Source of the DNA: an uncultured bacterium
GTDB lineage: Bacteria; Verrucomicrobiota; Verrucomicrobiia; CAIQCK01
Assembly: GCA_903870275.1 (NCBI GenBank)
Contig: CAIQCK010000020.1
Location: forward strand, 62,001-126,000
Reading direction: 5' to 3'
Length of the DNA: 64,000 nucleotides
Shown: positions 35,805-42,525 of the stretch, piece after piece
Numbering within the stretch: the first letter of the stretch is position 1
How the letters are laid out: each line of letters opens with the position of its first letter
Position numbers and translations under genes: made by a program
The notes under the pieces: generated by a model
The model's database searches: none
Told to the model about the DNA's origin: nothing
Seen by the model: only the letters and a program-made list of their open reading frames with translations

Positions 35805-36629
35805 TTACGGCAAGATGGCGAATACTCTGGCCGGGAATCCCGATCCGCCCTTCGGCTTCGGAAACGCGGCCACGACCAAGGCCCCGGACTCGGGCACTTG
35901 GTCGAGATTCGCCAGCAGTTCGATCTGATAGTGGTCGGTGCCCAGGATGTAGGTTTCCAGTGAATAGTCGTCCTTGGAGGTCGCAAGACCCGGGTCCGTA
36001 TCCGTCGTCTCGTGACCGGACGCCGTGATCTTGCGCTCCTCGTAAAGATATTTCAGCACCGGCAGGCTCCAGCCGGGATAGTGAGCCACACCCTGTGGAT
36101 CGGCGTTGCGCATGGCCCTGGCATCCGGCCAGCGTTTGGACCAATCCGTGCGCATGGCGACGAACGCGCTTGTTGGCACCGGGCCATGCCGTTTCTCCCA
36201 GTCCCGCACGTCATCCATGGAGATCACGCAGTCGGGATCCTTGGCCGCTTTCTCATGGAGATCAATGACCACCAGCGGCAGGAGCATCTCTTTGACATCA
36301 ATCTCATCAATCGTCCGCTTGCCCCGGACGAAATGGGCGGGTGGATCGCAGTGCGTGCCCCATTGGCCGACATGCGTGAACTGCTGGGCATAGAAGCCTT
36401 TGCCCAGCTTTCCCTCGCCCGCGTCATACCCGTAGAGCGTTTCCCGCTTCTCGTCGGGAAATCCCGGCCAGTGCGGGATGCCCGGCTCGAACGTGTGGGT
36501 GAGATCCACGAACCGCTTGGTCTTGAGGATCTCCAGCACGTCGCCCAGCGAAGGCTCGGCGGGCTTTTGGGCGCAACCGGCCAGGGTCAATGTGGCCGCC
36601 AAAAGAGAAAGGGCGGTGATTCGAAACAT
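35805..36629 (-). CDS. Cyclase-family (kynurenine formamidase-like) lipoprotein
   Basis: 274 aa. The lipobox LAGC with Cys19 (MFRITALSLLAATLTLAGC) marks a lipoprotein. The metal-binding signature HVGQWGTHCDPPAHF (residues 86-100) matches HxGTHxDxPxHF of the cyclase/formamidase family (PF04199). The N-terminal FVDLTHTFEPGIPHWPG and C-terminal GTDHYQIELLANLDQVPESG are also typical. Such enzymes hydrolyse amides or esters; substrate unknown. It is flanked on the same strand by a DUF4410-like lipoprotein (upstream) and the phytochelatin-synthase-like gene (downstream), possibly one unit. Confidence 0.88.
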   Translation of the reverse strand: MFRITALSLLAATLTLAGCAQKPAEPSLGDVLEILKTKRFVDLTHTFEPGIPHWPGFPDEKRETLYGYDAGEGKLGKGFYAQQFTHVGQWGTHCDPPAHFVRGKRTIDEIDVKEMLLPLVVIDLHEKAAKDPDCVISMDDVRDWEKRHGPVPTSAFVAMRTDWSKRWPDARAMRNADPQGVAHYPGWSLPVLKYLYEERKITASGHETTDTDPGLATSKDDYSLETYILGTDHYQIELLANLDQVPESGALVVAAFPKPKGGSGFPARVFAILP

Positions 36630-36659
36630 GGCGACGATGCGACTTGGCCGTCCGCGGTT

Positions 36660-37481
36660 CTAGTTCGCCTTGGGCGCTGACGCCGCCGGCTGGAAGCGTT
36701 TGGTGATGTCCTCGGCGATTTTTTTAGCCGTCTGCTGGACATTCTTGTCGAGGTCCTTGCGGGACATGGCATAGCGGGCGATCGCGCCGTAAGGGCCCAG
36801 CATGATCGAGGGAGCGGCGCCGGGGCCTTTGCCGCTGGTGGCATCGGTGTCAATTTCGTACAGAGGTTTGGGCGGGCCTTTCGCGAGGTCATTGATATCC
36901 GTCACCACCTGGATGTCGGTCGCGCCAGCGCCAAAACCGATCATGCTCCGGCGGATGCGATTGCCTTCCTGGACTTCAGTGAACACACCGCGCACCAACC
37001 AGCCTTGAGTGGGGACGGCACTCCCCGGCAGCAGTCGGACGGCGGAGAAGCCCGCCTTGGTGAGGTCTTGCACCAGCGAGTTGGCCATCAAGTCCACCAG
37101 CTTGCGGGCGCGTTCCGCGGGATCGGGCGAATGCAGATGTCTGATGCCGCCGAGGATGCCGTCATCCGAATCCCGGTGCAGGATGCCATCCACGATGCCA
37201 TCCTCATGTTTGATGTTCTGGGCCTCGAGGTCGAAATTGGCCACGTAAATCACCGTGGGTTTGGCCGGCGGCAGGGTGGCATAGCTGTGTTCACCCGTCA
37301 CTTTGGCGCTGCCGCAGCCGGTCAGGAGGCAGACGGCAAAAGCGGCTGGAACTGCCAGCTTCAGAGCCGACGCGAGAGGGGGAAATAATCTCGATCTCCG
37401 TCGCGAAGTTTCGCCGCGGTAAAATCCAGCCGTGTGGCGCTCGAACTGAATCCTCGATGGTCTCGGCATGTCATCGTGCAT
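36660..37481 (-). CDS. Lipoprotein of DUF4410-like type; start codon within upstream element copy F
   Basis: 273 aa if begun at ATG 37481; ATG 37469 (MPRPSRIQFERH) is the alternative. A lipobox LLTGC follows a hydrophobic run (ALKLAVPAAFAVC). Mature part: PTVIYVANFDLEAQN, then ARKLVDLMANSLVQDLTKAG, GWLVRGVFTEVQEGNRIRRS and MIGFGAGATDIQVVTDINDL, the pattern of DUF4410 outer-membrane-associated lipoproteins of unknown function. Between the element's ATGs and the lipobox I see no other in-frame ATG, GTG or TTG. The ~50-residue charged extension before the signal region is therefore unusual and comes from repeat DNA. The true start needs protein data. Confidence 0.7.
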   Translation of the reverse strand: MHDDMPRPSRIQFERHTAGFYRGETSRRRSRLFPPLASALKLAVPAAFAVCLLTGCGSAKVTGEHSYATLPPAKPTVIYVANFDLEAQNIKHEDGIVDGILHRDSDDGILGGIRHLHSPDPAERARKLVDLMANSLVQDLTKAGFSAVRLLPGSAVPTQGWLVRGVFTEVQEGNRIRRSMIGFGAGATDIQVVTDINDLAKGPPKPLYEIDTDATSGKGPGAAPSIMLGPYGAIARYAMSRKDLDKNVQQTAKKIAEDITKRFQPAASAPKAN

Positions 37482-37545
37482 GATTATCTCGAACCTCCGC
37501 CGGCATCGTAGCGGCCGTTCGCGCGAACACAAGACCGAAATTCCC
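37479..37545 (-). promoter_or_regulatory. Shared upstream element, copy F
   Basis: Minus strand: TTGTGT (37532-37527), 16-bp spacer, TACGAT (37510-37505), GGCGGAG, then ATG 37481 after 23 nt (MHDDMPRPS...). In frame with the lipoprotein gene. Confidence 0.77.
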
Positions 37546-37584
37546 GTTGCGAACCGCCGGAAAACGTCGGCCGCTGCGATGCAA

Positions 37585-37700
37585 GCCGATGAAACTCTTA
37601 ACTTTTCACTTTGCATTCCATACTCGTCGCGTCCGCCACCCAGCCGTCGCGCAAGCTCCCGATCCAGTGCGCCGTCGCCAGTCTGAAGGGTGGCATTTTG
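37585..37700 (+). repeat. Composite repeat: AACTCTTAACTTTTCAC word plus SRKVPIQ-type repeat copy 2
   Basis: An AT-rich pyrimidine word GAAACTCTTAACTTTTCACT (about 37589-37608) is followed by the ~60-bp repeat CAGCCGTCGCGCAAGCTCC... (37641-37700). The same order recurs at 42316-42427. Confidence 0.7.
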
Positions 37701-37766
37701 CAAGAGGAGTGGGCGTAGAGCGGAGACCGGTTTCTAAAAATCGTCCGGAGTATCCAACGTCTGATG

Positions 37767-39329
37767 TTAAGACCCGCCACCAATTCCCGCCGTTGCTTCC
37801 GTGGTGATCTTGAATGCGAACACATGACGGCAAGGACGGTTGGCCTCGTCTTGCAGCGCAGGCGGGAGGTGGATGATAAGTCCGGCGTCGCCATCCTGAT
37901 GCCAGACCAGCGGCTTCGGAACGCCGAGCAGGGTGATCTTCGATCCGGGGTGCGCGCGCACGGTGCGAAGGACCAATCGCTCATCCGGCCACTTCAGACA
38001 AAACGCGTAGAGAAATCGATTGTCCTTGGTGCGCGTGAAACGAATGTCGTCGCCTTCGCGCCAGAGGTCGCCGGGACGCGGGCGGGTGTTGTAGATGGCT
38101 TCGCCGTTGACGCGCAGCCAGTCGCCGGCTTCTTCGATGGCCGCGATGGCGTTGGGATGGAATCGGCCGGTGGCATCGGGGCCGATGCCGAACATGAAAT
38201 TGCCGCCTTTGGCCACGCTGTCCACCAGATTGCGGACCAGCCAGTCGCCGCCTTTGTATTTCGCCGCGTCGGGTTGCCAGGCGAAGATGCCAGCCAGTGG
38301 ATAGATCACCATCCAAGGCATGGAGGTGTTTTCCTTGCTGGCAGGCACGAAGCCTTCGGGCGTGTAGTAATCGCCGTAGTTGCCGATCCCACGGGCGCGG
38401 AACATCACGTTGGGCTGGAGCGTTCGCAGGTATTTCATGGTCTCGCGCAACGGCGGCCAGACGGCCGGGCCGAGCCACATGTCGAGACAGACCTGGTCAA
38501 TGGGGCCGTAGTTCGTCAGCAACTCCGCGAGCTGGGCGCGATGCCGGGCCATCATCCGCCGCGTTTCCTCCGGCGTGGGGTCGTCCACGAGCAAACTCTG
38601 CGGGCGGCGGTTGGTTTTGGCCGGCTCTCCGGTGAGCTTTTCCGCCGACGGCGTTTGCAGCGGGTGCCGGCAGTAGGGACGGAAGTCGGCATCGAACCAG
38701 TCGGGATGAGAAAAGTAGAGATTGATCTTGATGTCGCGCTGGCGGGCGGCGTCACAAAGCTCGCGGACGATGTCGCGTTTGAACGGCCCTTCCATGACGC
38801 TGAAGGCCCGGTCGCAGGCTTCCATGCGCGGGCCGCCGGGCGCGGTCCAGTTGACGCACTGCCGCACACGGGTCTTTGTGTCGTAGAGGGAAAAGCCGTC
38901 GTGGTGCTTGGTGGTAAAGGCAAACACCTTGATGCCGTTGCGCTGGAACAGCTCCATCCACTCGGCCGCGTTGAAGTGGACGGGGTTGAACTCCCGATAA
39001 CTGTCGAGATAAGCCTGCTTCTCGGCGGGCGTCATCTTGAGAAAGTCCCATGACGCCTCAATGCCGAGTTTCGAGTAGAGACCCCAATGGATGCGCACGC
39101 CATACTTGAGGTCCTGAAACGCCTCGCGCGCGGCGGCGGGTGCTTGTTGGTAATCCGCCTCCGGCTCCTCTTCCACGTAAGCGGCGACTTTCTTCCAGTG
39201 TGTGTCGGTCTTGGGCAGTTTCACCAGGTCACGCGGCGCTTCCGCCGCCGTTGCCGCGAAGGGAATCCCCACGGCGGCCATCCACAAGACAAACGGCAAG
39301 GCGTGCAGGGAAGGCTGAAACCGATTCAT
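37767..39329 (-). CDS. Alpha-L-fucosidase, GH29
   Basis: 520 aa from ATG 39329 with a signal peptide (FVLWMAAVGIPFAATAAE). It releases alpha-linked L-fucose. The GH29 landmarks are YGVRIHWGLYSKLGIEASWD, FTTKHHDGFSLYDTKT (HHDGF 142-146), the nucleophile strand IDQVCLDMWLGP with Asp283, and GGNFMFGIGPDATGRFHP. The C-terminal beta domain is present, so length is normal. It lies on the minus strand downstream of a Gfo/Idh gene. The spacer holds a GH127-tail fragment and a half REP element. In-frame codons upstream of 39329 run through those repeats and are rejected as coding. Confidence 0.93.
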   Translation of the reverse strand: MNRFQPSLHALPFVLWMAAVGIPFAATAAEAPRDLVKLPKTDTHWKKVAAYVEEEPEADYQQAPAAAREAFQDLKYGVRIHWGLYSKLGIEASWDFLKMTPAEKQAYLDSYREFNPVHFNAAEWMELFQRNGIKVFAFTTKHHDGFSLYDTKTRVRQCVNWTAPGGPRMEACDRAFSVMEGPFKRDIVRELCDAARQRDIKINLYFSHPDWFDADFRPYCRHPLQTPSAEKLTGEPAKTNRRPQSLLVDDPTPEETRRMMARHRAQLAELLTNYGPIDQVCLDMWLGPAVWPPLRETMKYLRTLQPNVMFRARGIGNYGDYYTPEGFVPASKENTSMPWMVIYPLAGIFAWQPDAAKYKGGDWLVRNLVDSVAKGGNFMFGIGPDATGRFHPNAIAAIEEAGDWLRVNGEAIYNTRPRPGDLWREGDDIRFTRTKDNRFLYAFCLKWPDERLVLRTVRAHPGSKITLLGVPKPLVWHQDGDAGLIIHLPPALQDEANRPCRHVFAFKITTEATAGIGGGS

Positions 39330-39387
39330 AAGAGACCGTTGTTGTCGTCGGGGTCTGCTGATTCTTGACGGAATTCGTTGCCGGCAA

Positions 39388-39447
39388 TCAGTCTCCCATT
39401 CTCCACTCAAAAATTCCACCGGAGAATTTCGGCTGAAGTTGGGCTTC
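39388..39447 (-). repeat. GH127-3'-end-like fragment, intact frame to stop
   Basis: On the minus strand this reads EAQLQPKFSGGIFEWRMGD followed by TGA, differing from the real GH127 terminus (EVQLQPKFSGGILEWRMGE-stop) at only three residues. It has no start codon or upstream coding part. TGATTGCCGGC follows the stop, as at 41647. Confidence 0.85.
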
Positions 39448-39459
39448 AAGGCGTGAATC

Positions 39460-39480
39460 GGTGGATCGCGTTGCACCGAG
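39460..39480 (+). repeat. Half REP element
   Basis: GGTGGATCGCGTTGCACCGA matches the left arm of the REP-like hairpin with changes in the loop-proximal half; no right arm is seen. Confidence 0.55.
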
Positions 39481-39512
39481 AACTTGACGCCTGGCAGAAG
39501 ATTCTCAACGCA

Positions 39513-40937
39513 TCAGCCCAGCCACTTCATCCGATACGATTTCTGAATCCAGCGGTCAGCCTCGGGCGCGCCCGGGACCTTCATGGCAGCGCCGTCCCAC
39601 TCGATGGGCCGGCCCAACCGCAGCGACAACATGCCGGGCAGGTAGGCCTCGCAAACGCGCGCCCCGATTTCGAAGTGATTGTAGGTGGCCGGGCCGCCCT
39701 TGCACGCCTGGAACCACTCCTGCATGTGATTGTCGTTGGACAGGCGCGGCACGCTGAGCGGCAGCGTCTTGACGGCGTCATGGTCCAGCACGCCGCGCCA
39801 CCGTTTGTCGTCCTTGAGTTTCATGATGCCGGCGACGCCCCAGCCGTCGGTGTAGAGTTGGCCGCGCTGCCCGACGAACAGACAGCCGGTGGTCGGCAGT
39901 TGTCCCCGACACTCCTTGACGGAATCGGTGATCTCCTCGGGTGGATACTTGCCGCCGTCGCCCCACCAAAGCGCGACCGGTGCCAAGCCCTCGCGCGCGG
40001 GATACTCGAAGCGGAAGCACCCGCGCGAGACATACGTTTCCTTGAGCGGCTCGGGAAGTTCGGCGGTGACGCGGGCGGGCGGCCCGAGCTTCAGCGCGCG
40101 GACCGGCAACTGGAAGGTGTGACAGCCCTGGCCGGCCAGCATGCCGTTGCAGAAATCGAGCCAGTTCTGCCCCTTGATGCAGCCCGGCATATAGACGCCC
40201 GCCTTGAACGGACGCCATGGCACCGGCCCCAGCCAGAAGTCCCAGTTCAGGCCCTCGGGAACCGGGTCCTCGCCCGGCGGGCGGTCCTGGCTGGGGGGAA
40301 ACTTGCCGCAGTAATCCGACCAGAGATAGACCTGCTCGACCTGGCCGAGCACGCCTGCCTGGATGATCTCCACGGAACGGCGGAACGACTTGCTGCTCGT
40401 GCCCTGGGTGCCCAGTTGCGTGGCGACTTTGCAGCGCGGCGTCAGCTCGATCAGTTCCCGCGCTTCGGCGATTGTGCGCACCAGCGGCTTCTCGCAGTAA
40501 ACGTGCTTGCCCGCCTTCATTGCCCGCACGGAGATAGGCCCGTGCCAGCGCGAGCCGATGGCGATGACCACCGCGTCGAGCGACTTCTCGGCATCGAGCA
40601 GTTTACGGTAATCGTCGTAGAGTTTGGCCTTGCCCAGCATCTCGTCCGCGCCCTCCGCCACACTGGCCATGGCTTTTCGCATCGGGGCGAACTGACGCTG
40701 GTCCACGTCGCACATCGCCACCAGATTCTCGCCCTGGCGCAGGATCTCCGTGATCAACGCGCGGCAGCGCCCGCCCGTTCCAATGGCGGCAATATTGAGC
40801 CGCTTGCTGGGCGCATCTGCTCCCAGCAACCGCGAAGGGAAGACCAGCGGGGCGGCAATCAATCCCGTGCCGGCGAGCGCAACGCGTTTGAGAAACGCCC
40901 GGCGACCGGGCTGGTGGCAGGACTCTGTGCTTTTCAT
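39513..40937 (-). CDS. Gfo/Idh/MocA-family oxidoreductase with Tat signal
   Basis: 474 aa. GRRAFLKRVALAGTGLIAAP is a Tat signal. The NAD-binding LNIAAIGTGGRCRALITEIL and the EKP motif in GKHVYCEKPLVRTIAEARE are present. The layout and the C-terminal PEADRWIQKSYRMKWLG closely parallel the 14981-16402 protein, which ends in EADRFIHLPVRKKWLA, so the two are near paralogues. Likely acts on a sugar or keto-sugar in the periplasm. It is upstream of the GH29 fucosidase on the same strand, 183 bp apart, so it may process the released sugar. No cognate ThuA gene is adjacent, unlike the 27256 copy. Confidence 0.93.
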   Translation of the reverse strand: MKSTESCHQPGRRAFLKRVALAGTGLIAAPLVFPSRLLGADAPSKRLNIAAIGTGGRCRALITEILRQGENLVAMCDVDQRQFAPMRKAMASVAEGADEMLGKAKLYDDYRKLLDAEKSLDAVVIAIGSRWHGPISVRAMKAGKHVYCEKPLVRTIAEARELIELTPRCKVATQLGTQGTSSKSFRRSVEIIQAGVLGQVEQVYLWSDYCGKFPPSQDRPPGEDPVPEGLNWDFWLGPVPWRPFKAGVYMPGCIKGQNWLDFCNGMLAGQGCHTFQLPVRALKLGPPARVTAELPEPLKETYVSRGCFRFEYPAREGLAPVALWWGDGGKYPPEEITDSVKECRGQLPTTGCLFVGQRGQLYTDGWGVAGIMKLKDDKRWRGVLDHDAVKTLPLSVPRLSNDNHMQEWFQACKGGPATYNHFEIGARVCEAYLPGMLSLRLGRPIEWDGAAMKVPGAPEADRWIQKSYRMKWLG

Positions 40938-41062
40938 GATGGACTCACCATCCTTCTATTTTCGAACCACTTGAGAGTTGGTCCGCAACGACCGTGGATG
41001 TTGCCCGATCATCCGCGTTTTGTCCATCCCCGGCGCGGGGAAGTGCCTGCGCTTCTCGTCAT

Positions 41063-41569
41063 TCATTCGGGCGCTTCTTTGCTCTGCTGAAGTTTGGCGA
41101 GGGCTGTCTGTTCGTGCAGCAGCCGTTTCCGAAGATCCCCTTCGGGAAGATGGGTTGGGGACGCCGAGAACTCAACCGGGACTCCCGGAAACTCCCGCTG
41201 AAATAAAAACTGTGCCCGCGCCACGTGAAAGTCCGATGTGACCACAATCAATTTCCCAAAACCATGTCGTTCGACGATGGGGCGGCATAGCTTCGCGTCT
41301 TCAAGGGTATTGGAACTCTCCGCGCACTCCACGAAGGCCTCGTCGGGAATCCCGCGTGCCTTGAGGTATTCACGCACGTAGTGCCCATGAGGTCTGTGCG
41401 TGGTGTTGAAGTGCTTCCCCCATCCGCCGGTGGGAATGATTTTTGCACCGGGATGTCTTTGGTATTCCTTCAGGGCCTGCCCGCACCGCTCCCTCGACAT
41501 GTCTGAAAGAGTCCCGTGCTCGTCGTTCGGCGCTCCCAAAACAACGATGGCTGTTTCTTCCTTGTTCAT
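41063..41569 (-). CDS. DUF218/YdcF-like protein
   Basis: 168 aa, no signal peptide. DUF218 (YdcF/SanA-type) fold: TAIVVLGAPNDEHG, AKIIPTGGWGKHFN, CAESSNTLEDAKLCRP, KLIVVTSDFHVARAQFLFQR. The central SDFHxxRA motif is the family signature. The biochemical role is unknown; family members are linked to envelope processes or nucleotide binding. The ATG is at 41569. A good promoter-like pair TTGCCG-N17-TAAAAA lies 50-80 bp upstream, directly after a GH127-tail fragment. It is an isolated gene on the minus strand. Confidence 0.85.
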   Translation of the reverse strand: MNKEETAIVVLGAPNDEHGTLSDMSRERCGQALKEYQRHPGAKIIPTGGWGKHFNTTHRPHGHYVREYLKARGIPDEAFVECAESSNTLEDAKLCRPIVERHGFGKLIVVTSDFHVARAQFLFQREFPGVPVEFSASPTHLPEGDLRKRLLHEQTALAKLQQSKEAPE

Positions 41570-41617
41570 TCAGTGCTCCCCTGTGGCAGACTGTTATTGA
41601 TGCGGTTCCGGGCGGGA

Positions 41618-41646
41618 TTTTTAGCTGATTCACTACAGGCCGGCAA
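41618..41646 (-). promoter_or_regulatory. Sigma-70-type promoter candidate for the DUF218 gene
   Basis: Minus strand: TTGCCG (41646-41641), 17-bp spacer, TAAAAA (41623-41618), about 50 bp before the ATG at 41569. It directly abuts the stop codon of the GH127-like fragment. Confidence 0.5.
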
Positions 41647-41703
41647 TCACTTGCTCCTCCGCTCCAGAATCCCGCCGGAGAATTTCGGCAGAAGTTGAAC
41701 TCC
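41647..41703 (-). repeat. GH127-3'-end-like fragment, intact frame to stop
   Basis: On the minus strand reads GVQLLPKFSGGILERRSK then TGA (41649-41647), matching the GH127 C-terminus. The sequence after the stop, TTGCCGGC, is shared with the 39388 fragment. Confidence 0.82.
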
Positions 41704-41716
41704 GAGCTGCAAATCT

Positions 41717-41744
41717 GGTGGATCGCGTTCTCCGAACGCGATTC
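41717..41744 (+). repeat. Half REP element
   Basis: Starts GGTGGATCGCG and ends TCTCCGAACGCGATTC, identical to the left arm of 21156-21227; the right arm is absent. It is followed within 25 bp by the AACTCTTAATTCTTAAC word. Confidence 0.75.
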
Positions 41745-41809
41745 TGCGGCATCACCACGCCGCCGAAACTCTTAATTCTTAACTTCCTTGCCCGGCTTGC
41801 TGCGTCGTG

Positions 41810-42211
41810 TCAGGCCCGCATCTGCTGCAGCATGCTGTCCTTGTCGTACATCTCCCAGGCTTCCGCCAGCATGCCGTTCTCGATGCGGAACGTGCTGATG
41901 GCTGGCAGGCGAATGACGTTGCCCTTCGCCTTGATATCGCCAAAGTCGCCGATGTGCTTCACCGTCACCGCGAAATGGCAGTCCACCTTGTCGCCTTCCG
42001 CCAGCATGAACTCGATGTCAATCTTCAGGCCGCTGAAGATGCTGCCGAGGATCTCCTTGAAAAACCGGCGGACGCCTTCCGGGCCTGGGGGCAGGCCGGG
42101 TGGCATGTGATGATCCACAAACGTGTCGGTGACCAGTTGTCCGATGCCGGACAGATCGCCCATCGCTTCGGCGTAATAGCGCCGGACCAGCGCCTTGTTT
42201 GCTTCTGACAT
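41810..42211 (-). CDS. SnoaL-like polyketide cyclase/ester cyclase family protein
   Basis: 133 aa from ATG 42211, with AAAGGAGA 7-8 nt upstream. SnoaL-like (NTF2-like) fold: ALVRRYYAEAMGDLSGIGQL, VDHHMPPGLPPGPEGVRRFF, DCHFAVTVKHIGDFG and STFRIENGMLAEAWEMYD. Proteins of this type are small cavity-forming enzymes or binding proteins; some are aldol cyclases, most are uncharacterised. No signal peptide is present. It is a single gene with repeats on both sides and no obvious functional link to neighbours. Confidence 0.85.
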   Translation of the reverse strand: MSEANKALVRRYYAEAMGDLSGIGQLVTDTFVDHHMPPGLPPGPEGVRRFFKEILGSIFSGLKIDIEFMLAEGDKVDCHFAVTVKHIGDFGDIKAKGNVIRLPAISTFRIENGMLAEAWEMYDKDSMLQQMRA

Positions 42212-42525
42212 GAGATTGTCTCCTTTGGTTGGGTTGTACGCCCGTCTATACACAACCCCACGACCCGCTCCAAGCAGATTCCCGTCTGTATCAGCACAGC
42301 CTCGGCCGCAGCCGAAACTCTTAACTTTTCACTCTGCGCTCTTCACTCGCCGCGCCGTGACCGCCGCCCAAGCCTCGCGCAAGGTCCCGATCCAGTGCGC
42401 CGTCGTCAGCCTTCAAGGCGGGATTCGGCAGAAGCAATGGCTGCTTGCGGAAGAAATCTCTGATTCAGCCGCTGCCAACCAAGTTGCTGGCCCGTAGCCG
42501 TCACGCCGATTCTCAGCCCCGAGGA
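42212..42525. other. Intergenic region with AACTCTTAAC word and SRKVPIQ repeat copy 3
   Basis: 314 bases. GAAACTCTTAACTTTTCACT (about 42320-42339) is followed by the ~60-bp repeat (42368-42427, reading SRKVPIQCAVVS if translated). No gene is supported. Confidence 0.65.

Noticed and set aside
26142..37545. Repeat family as an ordinary IS or MITE
   Set aside because: No terminal inverted repeats or target-site duplications could be seen, and all copies share orientation relative to genes; a promoter-type element fits better.
39378..41090. 570-codon plus-strand open frame
   Set aside because: Antisense shadow of a clear Gfo/Idh gene; composition is typical of GC-rich reverse frames.
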